A program made the translations under genes and the position numbers. This document shows positions 7,896 through 15,117 of a stretch of 32,512 nucleotides of DNA, piece after piece. Position 1 is the first letter of the stretch. Each line of letters starts with the position of its first letter. Source of the stretch: Bacteroidota bacterium (GTDB lineage: Bacteria; Bacteroidota; Bacteroidia; Chitinophagales; Chitinophagaceae); NCBI GenBank assembly GCA_005883765.1, contig VBAQ01000039.1, positions 5,356 through 37,867 of the forward strand. Direction: 5' to 3'. The notes below the pieces were generated by a model. The model had not been told where the DNA came from. It saw only the letters and a list, made by a program, of their open reading frames with translations, and made no database searches.

Positions 7896-9935
7896 TTATT
7901 TCTTCATTTTTTCCAGGTCTTTTTGCAGTTTGAACATTTCATCTCTCAACCTGGCAGCTTCCATGAAGTCAAGATCACGGGCGGCCTTTTCCATCTCTTT
8001 TTTGATCCGGCCGATTGCTTTTTCCAATTGAGGAATGGTTTTGTACTCTTCCTGTTCTTCGGCTGCAACCGTTACAATGTCTTCGTCAGCGGAAATTGCA
8101 TACGGATTTTTAGGATCAAATCCTTTTATATCCAGCACGGAAGTTTGCGCAAAGACATGCTCTCTTGACTTTTTTACACTGCGTGGAGTTATTCCATGTT
8201 CAATATTGTAAGCAACTTGTTTCTCGCGACGCCGATTGGTCTCGTCGATGGTCTTTTGCATGCTCTCGGTCATCGCGTCGGCATAAAATATCACCAGCCC
8301 ATCAACGTTCCTAGCTGCGCGCCCAGCAGTTTGTGTCAATGATTTTTCGTTGCGCAAAAAACCTTCTTTGTCGGCATCAAGAATAGCTACGAGTGAGACT
8401 TCCGGAAGATCCAATCCTTCGCGTAACAAATTCACGCCAACGAGCACATCTATCTGGCCCAACCTCAACTGGCGAAGAATTTCAATCCTTTCCAGGGTGT
8501 CAACCTCACTATGTATGTATTTGGATTTGATATTTATTCGATGAAGATATTTGTCCATTTCTTCGGCCATTCTTTTGGTAAGAGTCGTTACCAACACTCG
8601 GTCGCCTTTTGTAACGCGCTTATCAATCTCATCAAGCAGGTCATCGATCTGGTTCACACTCGGTCGGATCTCGATTGGAGGCTCAAGCAAACCGGTTGGC
8701 CGTACCACTTGCTCAACTACAACGCCGCCTGTTTTCTCCAATTCAAAATCATCAGGTGTAGCTGAAACATAGATCACCTGGTTCAGCATGCTTTCAAATT
8801 CATGAAAATTCAAAGGGCGGTTATCTAATGCGGAGGGCAAACGGAAGCCATAATCAACCAGGATCAGCTTTCTGCTTCTGTCACCTCCATACATTCCGCT
8901 CACCTGCGGGATCGTTTGATGACTCTCATCAACCACGCACAAGAAATCTCCGGGAAAATAATCGAGAAGGCAAAAAGGCCGTGTACCAGGGTATCGGCGA
9001 TCAAAAAATCGTGAATAATTTTCAATGCCATTGCAATAACCCAGTTCACGAATCATCTCCAGGTCAAACTCGACTCTTTCCTTTAATCGTTGCGCTTCGA
9101 TCAGTTTGCCGGTCGACTTAAAATACTCTACCTGCGAATGCATTTCATCCTGGATCTCATAAATGATCTGTTGTAGCATGTCCTTCGGCGCCAGGTACAA
9201 GTTGGCAGGGAAGATGGCTGCATTTTCCATCACACCAATTCGTTTACCCGTAACTACGTCAAAACTTTCGATCTCTTCAATTTCATCTCCGAAGAAAATT
9301 ATTCGATAACCATAGTCGACGTATGGAAGATTGATCTCAACCGTATCGCCTTTCACTCTGAAAGTTCCCCTCTTGAACTCGAGCGTTGTTCGATTGTAAA
9401 GAGAATTTACAAGGGAATGCAGAAACCCCTGGCGTGAAATTGTTTGATTCTTGTTGATTCGGACAATTCCATTTTCAAAATCAGCGGGATTGCCGATACC
9501 ATAGATGCAGCTTACCGAGGCGACAACAATGATATCTCTACGTCCGCTCAACAGTTGCGCTGTCGCCTGGAGCCGAAGTTTATCTAACTCCTCATTTATC
9601 GAAAGATCTTTTTCAATGTAGACATCGCTAACGGGCATATAAGCTTCGGGCTGGTAGTAGTCATAATAGGAGACGAAATATCCTACAGCATTGTCGGGGA
9701 AAAATTGTTTGAACTCTCCATACAACTGTGCGACCAGGGTTTTATTATGGGTGAGAACCAGGGTAGGTCGTTGGACGTTTTGAATTACATTGGCAATCGT
9801 AAAAGTTTTACCGCTACCTGTCACGCCGAGCAACACCTGGTACTTTTCGTCATGGAGAATACCTTCCGTGAGCTGGTGAATGGCTTCCGGCTGATCTCCG
9901 GCTGGTTGATAGGGTGCATGAAGTTTAAAAGGCAT
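7896..9935 (-). CDS. uvrB: UvrABC excinuclease subunit B
   Basis: 679 residues from ATG 9933-9935, which begins MPFKLHAPYQPAGDQPEAI, the standard UvrB N-terminus. An in-frame ATG 11 codons upstream (9966-9968) would add MPACGSSLNIS, which fits no family pattern. Key parts are Walker A GVTGSGKT (37-44), the damage-verifying beta-hairpin around YYDYYQPEAYMP, Walker B CVVDESH, helicase motifs ATPDDFELE, TLTKRMAEEMDKYL and GVNLLREGLDLPEV, TAGRAARN, and the C-terminal UVR domain (LEKAIGRIKKEMEKAARDLDFMEAARLRDEM, which binds UvrC). It receives damaged DNA from UvrA and loads UvrC for the incision. uvrA and uvrC are not in the window. Confidence 0.98.
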   Translation of the reverse strand: MPFKLHAPYQPAGDQPEAIHQLTEGILHDEKYQVLLGVTGSGKTFTIANVIQNVQRPTLVLTHNKTLVAQLYGEFKQFFPDNAVGYFVSYYDYYQPEAYMPVSDVYIEKDLSINEELDKLRLQATAQLLSGRRDIIVVASVSCIYGIGNPADFENGIVRINKNQTISRQGFLHSLVNSLYNRTTLEFKRGTFRVKGDTVEINLPYVDYGYRIIFFGDEIEEIESFDVVTGKRIGVMENAAIFPANLYLAPKDMLQQIIYEIQDEMHSQVEYFKSTGKLIEAQRLKERVEFDLEMIRELGYCNGIENYSRFFDRRYPGTRPFCLLDYFPGDFLCVVDESHQTIPQVSGMYGGDRSRKLILVDYGFRLPSALDNRPLNFHEFESMLNQVIYVSATPDDFELEKTGGVVVEQVVRPTGLLEPPIEIRPSVNQIDDLLDEIDKRVTKGDRVLVTTLTKRMAEEMDKYLHRINIKSKYIHSEVDTLERIEILRQLRLGQIDVLVGVNLLREGLDLPEVSLVAILDADKEGFLRNEKSLTQTAGRAARNVDGLVIFYADAMTESMQKTIDETNRRREKQVAYNIEHGITPRSVKKSREHVFAQTSVLDIKGFDPKNPYAISADEDIVTVAAEEQEEYKTIPQLEKAIGRIKKEMEKAARDLDFMEAARLRDEMFKLQKDLEKMKK

Positions 9936-9995
9936 AGAGATATTTAGAGAACTGCCGCAGGCAGGCATGCAATTTACTGAATGTAAAAAGATGAA

Positions 9996-10496
9996 TTATT
10001 CTAAAAGCTTTACCCACACATAGTCGTCCAGGACGACATTATTTTTGATGGCTGCTTTTTTCCGGATGCATTCCAAATAAAAACCATTTTTTTCCAGCAC
10101 TTGCATTGAGGCCTTATTGTATTCAAATACTTCAGCGTAGATCCTGACCAGGTCAAAATTCTTTTGAATATATGCTACTAATTGCCTTACTGCTTCCGTA
10201 GCAATGCCCCTGCCCCAATGTTCTTCTCCGATAAAATATCCTATCTCGGCATTCTTACGGTATACGTCTTCTTTTAAAGTAAATCCGACGCTGCCAACCA
10301 TTTCACCATCAACCTCCACGCAGAATGTCGTGATTGTCTCTTGTTTTTTTACCAGGGTTAACCATTCTTTCGCGTCTTTTTTTGTGTATGGATGCGGAAG
10401 GCGATCTCGCACATTATCCCAGACTTTTTTATTGTTTGCAATTTTAGCGAGTGCTGCTGCGTCCGACCGTTTCCACTCTCTCAAGATCACATTCAT
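9996..10496 (-). CDS. GNAT family N-acetyltransferase, RimJ/RimL-like
   Basis: 166 residues from ATG 10494-10496 (MNVILREWKRSDAAALAKIANN). The same frame extends 20 codons further upstream inside mgsA, but that stretch does not match the family, so the internal ATG is preferred. It has the acetyl-CoA-binding core GYFIGEEHWGRGIATEAVRQLVAYIQ (motif A, 'Q/RxxGxG/A'-like HWGRGIA) and the later AEVFEYNKASMQVLEKNGF, the typical 'N..S..vleK.GF' of RimJ/RimL acetyltransferases. Likely reaction: acetyl transfer from acetyl-CoA to an amino group of a protein or small molecule; the substrate is unknown. The mgsA stop codon and this start are separated by one base (TAA-G-ATG), so the two genes are probably co-transcribed and translationally coupled. 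Confidence 0.9.
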   Translation of the reverse strand: MNVILREWKRSDAAALAKIANNKKVWDNVRDRLPHPYTKKDAKEWLTLVKKQETITTFCVEVDGEMVGSVGFTLKEDVYRKNAEIGYFIGEEHWGRGIATEAVRQLVAYIQKNFDLVRIYAEVFEYNKASMQVLEKNGFYLECIRKKAAIKNNVVLDDYVWVKLLE

Positions 10497-10497
10497 C

Positions 10498-10947
10498 TTA
10501 AATTTTTCTTTTCGTGTATAAAGAATAATCGGGCAGAATGGCTTCGTAGTCTTCATGCATCAGGGGAGAAGTCAATAAAAAATCTGCGGTGGCCCTGTCG
10601 CAGGCAACCGGAATGTTATAAGTAACCGCTACACGAAGCAAGGCTTTCACGTCGGGGTCATGAGGTTGAGCTTCCATGGTGTCCCAGAAAAAGATAAGCA
10701 CGTCTATCTTGCCCTCGGCGATCTTTGCCCCTACCTGTTGGTCTCCGCCAAGTGGTCCGCTGAAAAATTTTGTGATGGACAAGTCCAGGGCATTTTCCAG
10801 CAATGAGCCGGTTGTGCCGGTGGCATACAATCTATGTTTTGATAAAACTGCCTTGTTGTAAGTTGCCCACTCTATCAGGTCAGACTTTTTATTGTCGTGC
10901 GCTACCAGGGCAATCCGCTTGCGGGCATCAAGTTTCCTTGTTTGCAT
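10498..10947 (-). CDS. mgsA: Methylglyoxal synthase
   Basis: 149 residues, close to the 152 of the Escherichia coli enzyme. It converts dihydroxyacetone phosphate to methylglyoxal and phosphate, a bypass of lower glycolysis used when phosphate is scarce. Visible motifs are KRIALVAHDNKKSDLIEW, the phosphate-binding YATGTTGSLLE, SGPLGGDQQVGAKIAEGKIDV with the catalytic Asp in GGDQQ, and FFWDTMEAQPHDPDVKALLRVAV followed by NIPVACDRATADFLLTSPLM. All are close to the enterobacterial sequence. Cytosolic, no signal peptide. It is first in a two-gene unit with the acetyltransferase. Confidence 0.97.
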   Translation of the reverse strand: MQTRKLDARKRIALVAHDNKKSDLIEWATYNKAVLSKHRLYATGTTGSLLENALDLSITKFFSGPLGGDQQVGAKIAEGKIDVLIFFWDTMEAQPHDPDVKALLRVAVTYNIPVACDRATADFLLTSPLMHEDYEAILPDYSLYTKRKI

Positions 10948-11027
10948 AGTTGTGTTGAATAAATCTAATGGAAGCTTTCAAATTAATAAAATAAATGGGC
11001 AAGGGTGAAATTACGAGGTTTAATAAG

Positions 11028-11052
11028 AACGTCCCGTAAGCATCGGGACGTT
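11028..11052. terminator. Hairpin, possible terminator
   Basis: AACGTCCCG (11028-11036) pairs perfectly with CGGGACGTT (11044-11052) around a 7-base loop. On the plus strand it is followed by TCTATTCTT, on the minus strand by CTTATT. It lies upstream of mgsA and downstream of the lipoprotein gene, so it may be a second terminator behind the stronger one at 11320-11347. Confidence 0.45.
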
Positions 11053-11319
11053 TCTATTCTTCCCGCAAAAGCAGTCATCTCAGCGGGCTAAAACCAACTA
11101 TTAGAACATGAATGCCCGCCCGACGAAACGGGCAGGTGGGTACGTTATCTCACAAAGCAAAATTCATTTCACAGTATGACAACGGTTTGTTTTTAAATGC
11201 TGCATGAATAAAGATTTTTAAAGTACCGATAACAAAAACCAGGAACTTTTTCCCTTGGATTGCTTGTCGCCTCGGAAATCCGAACTTCAATTTTTTTTGC
11301 TTTTGAAATGTTTAAAGAA

Positions 11320-11347
11320 AAACTCCGCAGCCTGAGCAGCGGAGTTT
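11320..11347 (-). terminator. Intrinsic terminator of the lipoprotein gene
   Basis: On the minus strand a 9-bp stem (AAACTCCGC with GCGGAGTTT, 10-base loop) is followed directly by TTCTTT, giving a T-rich tail. It begins 21 bases past the lipoprotein stop codon. Strand, distance and tail all fit an intrinsic terminator. Confidence 0.7.
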
Positions 11348-11368
11348 GCGAGAAAAAATATAATCATT

Positions 11369-12421
11369 CTAATATCCTGAGCAAGCTGTAGAATCCACAG
11401 CCGAGGTGCAATGGTTGTGACAGATCCATTTCCCCACGTTGCCTATAGTTATTTTAATAGCTGAACTGTCAGTTCCCGGAGGTGCTGTGCCATTTTGAAT
11501 ATCGGTATAAGTTAGCTGAGATAGCAAACCATCTAAAGAGTTGTAGTCGGACGAAATCGAAGCGGGTATCGCGTTGCCACCATTAACACAATTCATACTG
11601 AGCTGTAGCGCGGACGCCTGGAAAAAGGCTTTTTTTACCCAGTTCGTTTGAGCGGGCCATAAAGCAACCCCCTGGCTGTTCGTAACTTCCAGGGTACCAA
11701 ATTTCACATTTTGACACCACAAGACATCCGGTTTGTTAAACCAGTAACCTTGTGAATAGGCACACCAACTTACCGTAGGTTTGCTGCAATCTTGCTTGCA
11801 GTAGTAAAAAGCAGTTGCCCATTCATTTGCATTGCCGGGATTAATAAGGAAAGGTGCGCCCCATGCTGCCTGGCTACTACCTATGCCGCAATTAGCGCTA
11901 TTGGTGAATTGCTTGACGGAGGCACGCATAGCAACATAGTACTGCGTGTTTGTCGAGCACTGCCCATTATCCGACGTCAAAGCAGATAAGGGTACACGGA
12001 ATGTGAATGTTTGCCTCAGGTCGCAATAGTTTAGATTTTGTTTTCCGGGAAATTGCCCATACACCGGATTCCCATCTGAATTGCGCGGAATAAGTGCTTG
12101 TTGTCCTGCATAGCATTGCACATCTCCCAGGTACCAGTCGTCAACAAGATCATAAGTTAGGTATAAATAAAGCGCATCATTGCCAACTGTGACAGTGCCG
12201 ATGTCGGTTCCATCTTTGATTTTTAGATTGGAAATTAAAGGAGAGTCACAATACGCAACGCCGGGAAAAGACAGTAAAGACTCATAAGCAGATTCAGGCG
12301 GAGTTTCAGGCGGTGGATTGTTTTCTGTTGGACGGTGTTTTTTGCATGAAAAAACTGCCATGAAAAATAGTAACAAAACTCCAAGCTGTTTCCATGGTCG
12401 GATAGGGTACATCATTTTCAT
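11369..12421 (-). CDS. Cysteine-rich surface lipoprotein, unknown function
   Basis: 350 residues. The N-terminus is a lipoprotein signal: a hydrophobic stretch LGVLLLFFMAVFSC with the lipidated Cys at residue 26, followed by KKHRPTENNPPPETPPESAYE, a Pro/Glu-rich tether. Thirteen further Cys (58, 103, 133, 155, 178, 208, 212, 220, 236, 278, 334, 338, 347) suggest a disulfide-stabilised extracytoplasmic protein. Residues 73-100 (IGTVTVGNDALYLYLTY, then W.LGD) and AWGAPFL..NEWATAFYY resemble a repeat unit seen in secreted bacterial proteins ('TV.ND...LYVTY ... AWG ... WATYF'). Residues 218-227 (SWCAYSQGYW) resemble the SYTQGYWKNH-type domain often found beside it. These are resemblances, not proven homology. 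It may act in adhesion or at the surface. Neighbouring genes give no further clue. Confidence 0.75.
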   Translation of the reverse strand: MKMMYPIRPWKQLGVLLLFFMAVFSCKKHRPTENNPPPETPPESAYESLLSFPGVAYCDSPLISNLKIKDGTDIGTVTVGNDALYLYLTYDLVDDWYLGDVQCYAGQQALIPRNSDGNPVYGQFPGKQNLNYCDLRQTFTFRVPLSALTSDNGQCSTNTQYYVAMRASVKQFTNSANCGIGSSQAAWGAPFLINPGNANEWATAFYYCKQDCSKPTVSWCAYSQGYWFNKPDVLWCQNVKFGTLEVTNSQGVALWPAQTNWVKKAFFQASALQLSMNCVNGGNAIPASISSDYNSLDGLLSQLTYTDIQNGTAPPGTDSSAIKITIGNVGKWICHNHCTSAVDSTACSGY

Positions 12422-13238
12422 TTTTAGGGTTACGACTAAAATTACTACTAGGAATTGCTAGGATAGAGTATTGAAGTTTTTTCGAGGAGTGGAAGCTCAA
12501 AAATATAAGGTAAATGTGGAAATTGCAAGTCTCCTTAAAATTTTTGTCAAAATCGTATCGAGGATTAGAAGAACATTAAAATTCTGGAATCCTCGCCACA
12601 ATAGCTTTGAAGCCTATGTGCATCACGTGATCGAGTTGTCGATCTCCTCCTAATTCGGTGGCGCATGATCCGTGAGAAGGCACGCGCTCGTCGCGTCATT
12701 CACGTCTTTTCACTTTTTCCCAACTCCGCGGTGCTACCCTGCGTATATGTATATGCGTAAGTCGCCCATGACTACTATGAAAACGCAAGCTCTATGTAAA
12801 CTCTAATTCAAGATCCTATTGAAAAACCCCCTAATAATCCAGGTCGATGAAAACCAATGACCATTCAAGATCCACAATAATCCGAATCCTGATAAGAACA
12901 AATATCCAATTCCAATTTTAAGACCGACGGGTTCAAGTCCGGTGAAACGTGTCCCATTTCGCATGAAAGGCTACATACATACAGGTTAGCTCCAGACAGA
13001 GGGTTGACCTCTATAAAATTTCTAACTGCAGTATACTCTGAAAATGGGTTGCTGCAGTCTTAGGAATAAAACGCGCAAACAACGATTGTAGCTGCTAAAG
13101 AATGGGCACAGTTCCGTTGTGACACAAAGTATTTGCAGTGTTGTATTGCAATTTCAGAGGCTAAGTATTAGTTTTAAGGCTCCAACACTACGCCGTTTAA
13201 AATTCCAATAACTTACTAAGCCATGATAATTATTGGAA
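12422..13238. other. 817-base region without a convincing gene
   Basis: Both strands are interrupted by frequent stops and no known RNA was recognised. About 12600-12760 is visibly more GC-rich than its flanks and contains small hairpins, such as GATCGA-GTTG-TCGATC at 12629-12644 and ACGCG/CGCGT near 12682-12696. On the minus strand 12576-12695 is open for 39 codons, and the same frame continues upstream beyond a TGA at 12696-12698, which could be a decayed coding fragment. A near-palindrome, CTAGGAATTGCTAG (12448-12461), lies 27 bases upstream of the lipoprotein start. The right end should hold the promoter of the sigma-factor gene. Confidence 0.5.
13146..13176 (+). promoter_or_regulatory. 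Weak candidate promoter of the sigma-factor operon
   Basis: TTGC (13146-13149) as the -33 element, a 19-base spacer, then TAGTTTTA (13169-13176), which matches the Bacteroidota -7 consensus TAnnTTTG at seven of eight positions (last base A instead of G). The start codon at 13239 would leave a leader of roughly 55 bases. Confidence 0.3.
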
Positions 13239-13793
13239 ATGTCATTCTTCAAGAGTACCCTTTCGGAACAAGACCTTGTAAAAGGTTGTCGCCGTAACGA
13301 CAGACGGATGCAAGAACTGCTTTACAAGCAGTATTGTGCGTCCATGTTGGTGCTTTGCAGATCCTACGCCAAGAATGACCAAGATGCTATAGAAGTACTA
13401 CAAGATGGATTTCTAAAAATCTTTCAGCAAATAGACAGGTATGATCCAATCAGGTCATCCATATATACGTGGATGCGCACGATCATGGTACGTACCGCAA
13501 TAGATTTTTTGCGCAGACAAAATAAGAACCAGGTAATAATAGAATGGACTGAAGAGTACGACCGGGCGATTGCAGCTGAGGCATTGGAACACATGTCCGC
13601 GCAGGAAACCCTGTATCTTCTGCAACATTTATCAGCAACAACAAGAGCAGTGTTTAACCTGCATATAACAGAAGGATATACTCATGGTGAAATAGGAAAA
13701 TTGTTGGGGATCAGTGAAGGAACAAGTAAGTGGCATTTGAGTGAGGCCAGAAAATTTTTAATTAACTCATTAAAAGCGAAAGAAAGAGCATGA
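13239..13793 (+). CDS. RNA polymerase sigma factor, sigma-70 family, ECF type
   Basis: 184 residues from ATG 13239 (MSFFKSTLSEQDLVKGCRRN). A TTG two codons earlier is possible but less likely. Region 2 spans about 25-95: LLYKQYCASMLVLCRSYAKNDQDAIEVLQDGFLKIF, with RSSIYTWMRTIMVRTAIDFLRR as 2.3-2.4, which melts and reads the -10 element. Region 4 spans about 120-175: LSATTRAVFNLHITEGYTHGEIGKLLGISEGTSKWHLSEARKFL, the helix-turn-helix for the -35 element. There is no region 1.1 or 3, as expected for ECF factors. The gene overlaps the next by four bases (ATGA), the arrangement expected for a sigma factor and its cognate anti-sigma factor. Its regulon cannot be read from this window. Confidence 0.94.
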   Translation: MSFFKSTLSEQDLVKGCRRNDRRMQELLYKQYCASMLVLCRSYAKNDQDAIEVLQDGFLKIFQQIDRYDPIRSSIYTWMRTIMVRTAIDFLRRQNKNQVIIEWTEEYDRAIAAEALEHMSAQETLYLLQHLSATTRAVFNLHITEGYTHGEIGKLLGISEGTSKWHLSEARKFLINSLKAKERA

Positions 13794-15097
13794 ATAAGCG
13801 TCATCCCTACAGCCAGGTTGTAGAAAGGAAGCTGGAGCAGCTGCCCGGCATCGATGCCGACCATTTGTGGAATGGCATGCAGGCCATCTTAGACAAAAAG
13901 ATGCCTCAGAAAAAAGAAAGGCGTCGCTTCATCCCGTGGTTTATTAGCGGCAAGGGCCTTTTCCTGTTTGGTGTCACATCGCTTGTCACCATTTCTAGTT
14001 TCTCTTTGTTCTTTTTTTCAATAAGAGAAAATTCTCACAGGAACATTGGTGACCTTTCTCCCATGACCAAATACAGTAGATCAACATCAGGCGTGACGTC
14101 AAAAGTCGCCGACAATGCAAAACATGAGATTCAATCCGGAACTGAGGTAAGTGAAGTTGAAAATGGGGGCGGGCAAGCAACAAGAATATCTTCTTCAGCT
14201 GTCGTAGCAAATAATATTATCGGGAATAACCTTAGTTCACCACAAAGAAAAAGATCCGACGCTACATTCAACGGACATAAATCAAACCAGGATGACCAAG
14301 CCACAAAATTTGTTCAGCTTAGTACCAATATCGTTGTTGATGTTAGATACGTGGCTTTAGAATCGGGTAGTGCAACAATTAAATCAAAGGCCGAAACAAA
14401 TTTTGAATTGAACGACGGATCGCTCATTGCGCTAAATTTTGTTAAACAAAAATTTCCATCAACGCAACAGAATAAACCTGCTCCTGATCTCAATGGAAGC
14501 AAGGAAGAAAAAGGCTGGTACGCAGGTATTATTAGCGGTATTGATTTAAGCTCGATACATTTTAAATCCATGAAGACTGGCGCCAGCAAAGGTTTGATCA
14601 TGGGCTATGCTTTTAACAACAAGTGGAGCATAGAGAGCGGACTGCTTTGGGACAATAAACGATTTCACGATGATGGCAGTTATTTTAGCCCTGCAGGATA
14701 TACGCCGACAAGTGGTATCAGGATTGTCGCTGTAAATGGGAGTAGCCGCCTGTATGAATTGCCTCTTAATGTGAGGTACGTCATTATTCCTCAAAACCAC
14801 AGCCTGTTTGCTACTGCAGGAGTTTCATCTTATTTCATGAAGAGAGAAAAATATGACTATGAGTACACGCAAAACAATCAACCTGGCGGTCATAATTACC
14901 TCACCTATAATAACGCATCAAAAAACTGGTTTTCGGTATTGAACATCAGTATGGGTTACGCTCACAAACTCGGAGCCATCGGAAGCATTCGTGTTGAACC
15001 CTACCTCAAACTTCCCTTTAAAAATCTTGGAGTGGGCAACATGCCGATCGTGAGCACAGGATTGAACGTCGGCTTTACGAGAACGCTAACCCGGTAG
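13790..15097 (+). CDS. Putative dual-membrane-spanning anti-sigma factor with C-terminal outer-membrane beta-barrel
   Basis: 435 residues. Residues 1-50 are soluble and basic at the end (IDADHLWNGMQAILDKKMPQKKERRR), as in cytoplasmic anti-sigma tails. One hydrophobic helix follows at about 55-77 (GLFLFGVTSLVTISSFSLFFF). Residues 78-241 are polar and low in hydrophobic content (Ser/Asn/Gln/Thr/Lys), consistent with a disordered periplasmic linker. Residues 242-435 alternate polar and apolar residues with aromatic girdles (GWYAGIISGIDL, GLIMGYAFNNKWSIESGLLW, ELPLNVRYVIIP, LFATAGVSSYF, FSVLNISMGYAHKLG, SIRVEPYLKLPF, VSTGLNVGFTRTL), as in a small eight-stranded outer-membrane barrel. This order matches the Dma proteins of Bacteroides. 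Its start overlaps the sigma gene stop, so the two are co-translated. The inferred role is to hold the sigma factor and release it upon an outer-membrane signal. Confidence 0.8.
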   Translation: MNKRHPYSQVVERKLEQLPGIDADHLWNGMQAILDKKMPQKKERRRFIPWFISGKGLFLFGVTSLVTISSFSLFFFSIRENSHRNIGDLSPMTKYSRSTSGVTSKVADNAKHEIQSGTEVSEVENGGGQATRISSSAVVANNIIGNNLSSPQRKRSDATFNGHKSNQDDQATKFVQLSTNIVVDVRYVALESGSATIKSKAETNFELNDGSLIALNFVKQKFPSTQQNKPAPDLNGSKEEKGWYAGIISGIDLSSIHFKSMKTGASKGLIMGYAFNNKWSIESGLLWDNKRFHDDGSYFSPAGYTPTSGIRIVAVNGSSRLYELPLNVRYVIIPQNHSLFATAGVSSYFMKREKYDYEYTQNNQPGGHNYLTYNNASKNWFSVLNISMGYAHKLGAIGSIRVEPYLKLPFKNLGVGNMPIVSTGLNVGFTRTLTR

Positions 15098-15117
15098 AGC
15101 TTTACGAAAATTCAGTC

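Larger units (their letters stand above)
10948..11368. other. 421-base intergenic region with three hairpins and no gene
   Basis: No ORF longer than a few dozen codons is convincing on either strand. It holds two perfect 9-bp hairpins, listed separately. It also holds a GC-rich inverted repeat with 5-bp core arms GCCCG (11118-11122) and CGGGC (11129-11133), flanked by further GC-rich bases. That last element looks like a small dispersed intergenic repeat, but no second full copy was seen in this window. The promoter of mgsA should lie at the left end, but no confident match to TAnnTTTG was found there. Confidence 0.5.

Noticed and set aside
9936-9968. Eleven extra N-terminal codons for UvrB from the upstream ATG
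   Set aside because: The family start is MPFKLHAPYQPAGDQ. The extra residues come from a GC-rich intergenic stretch and have no conservation pattern.
12471-12653. Plus-strand ORF of 60 codons in the long intergenic region
   Set aside because: It starts at a non-ATG codon, has no recognisable motif, and lies in sequence with many stops in other frames.
12931-12956. T-arm-like sequence GGGTTCAAGTCC that might belong to a tRNA
   Set aside because: The surrounding arm has a mismatch, and no acceptor, D-arm or anticodon arm can be folded from the bases upstream, so it is not a tRNA. It could be a chance match.
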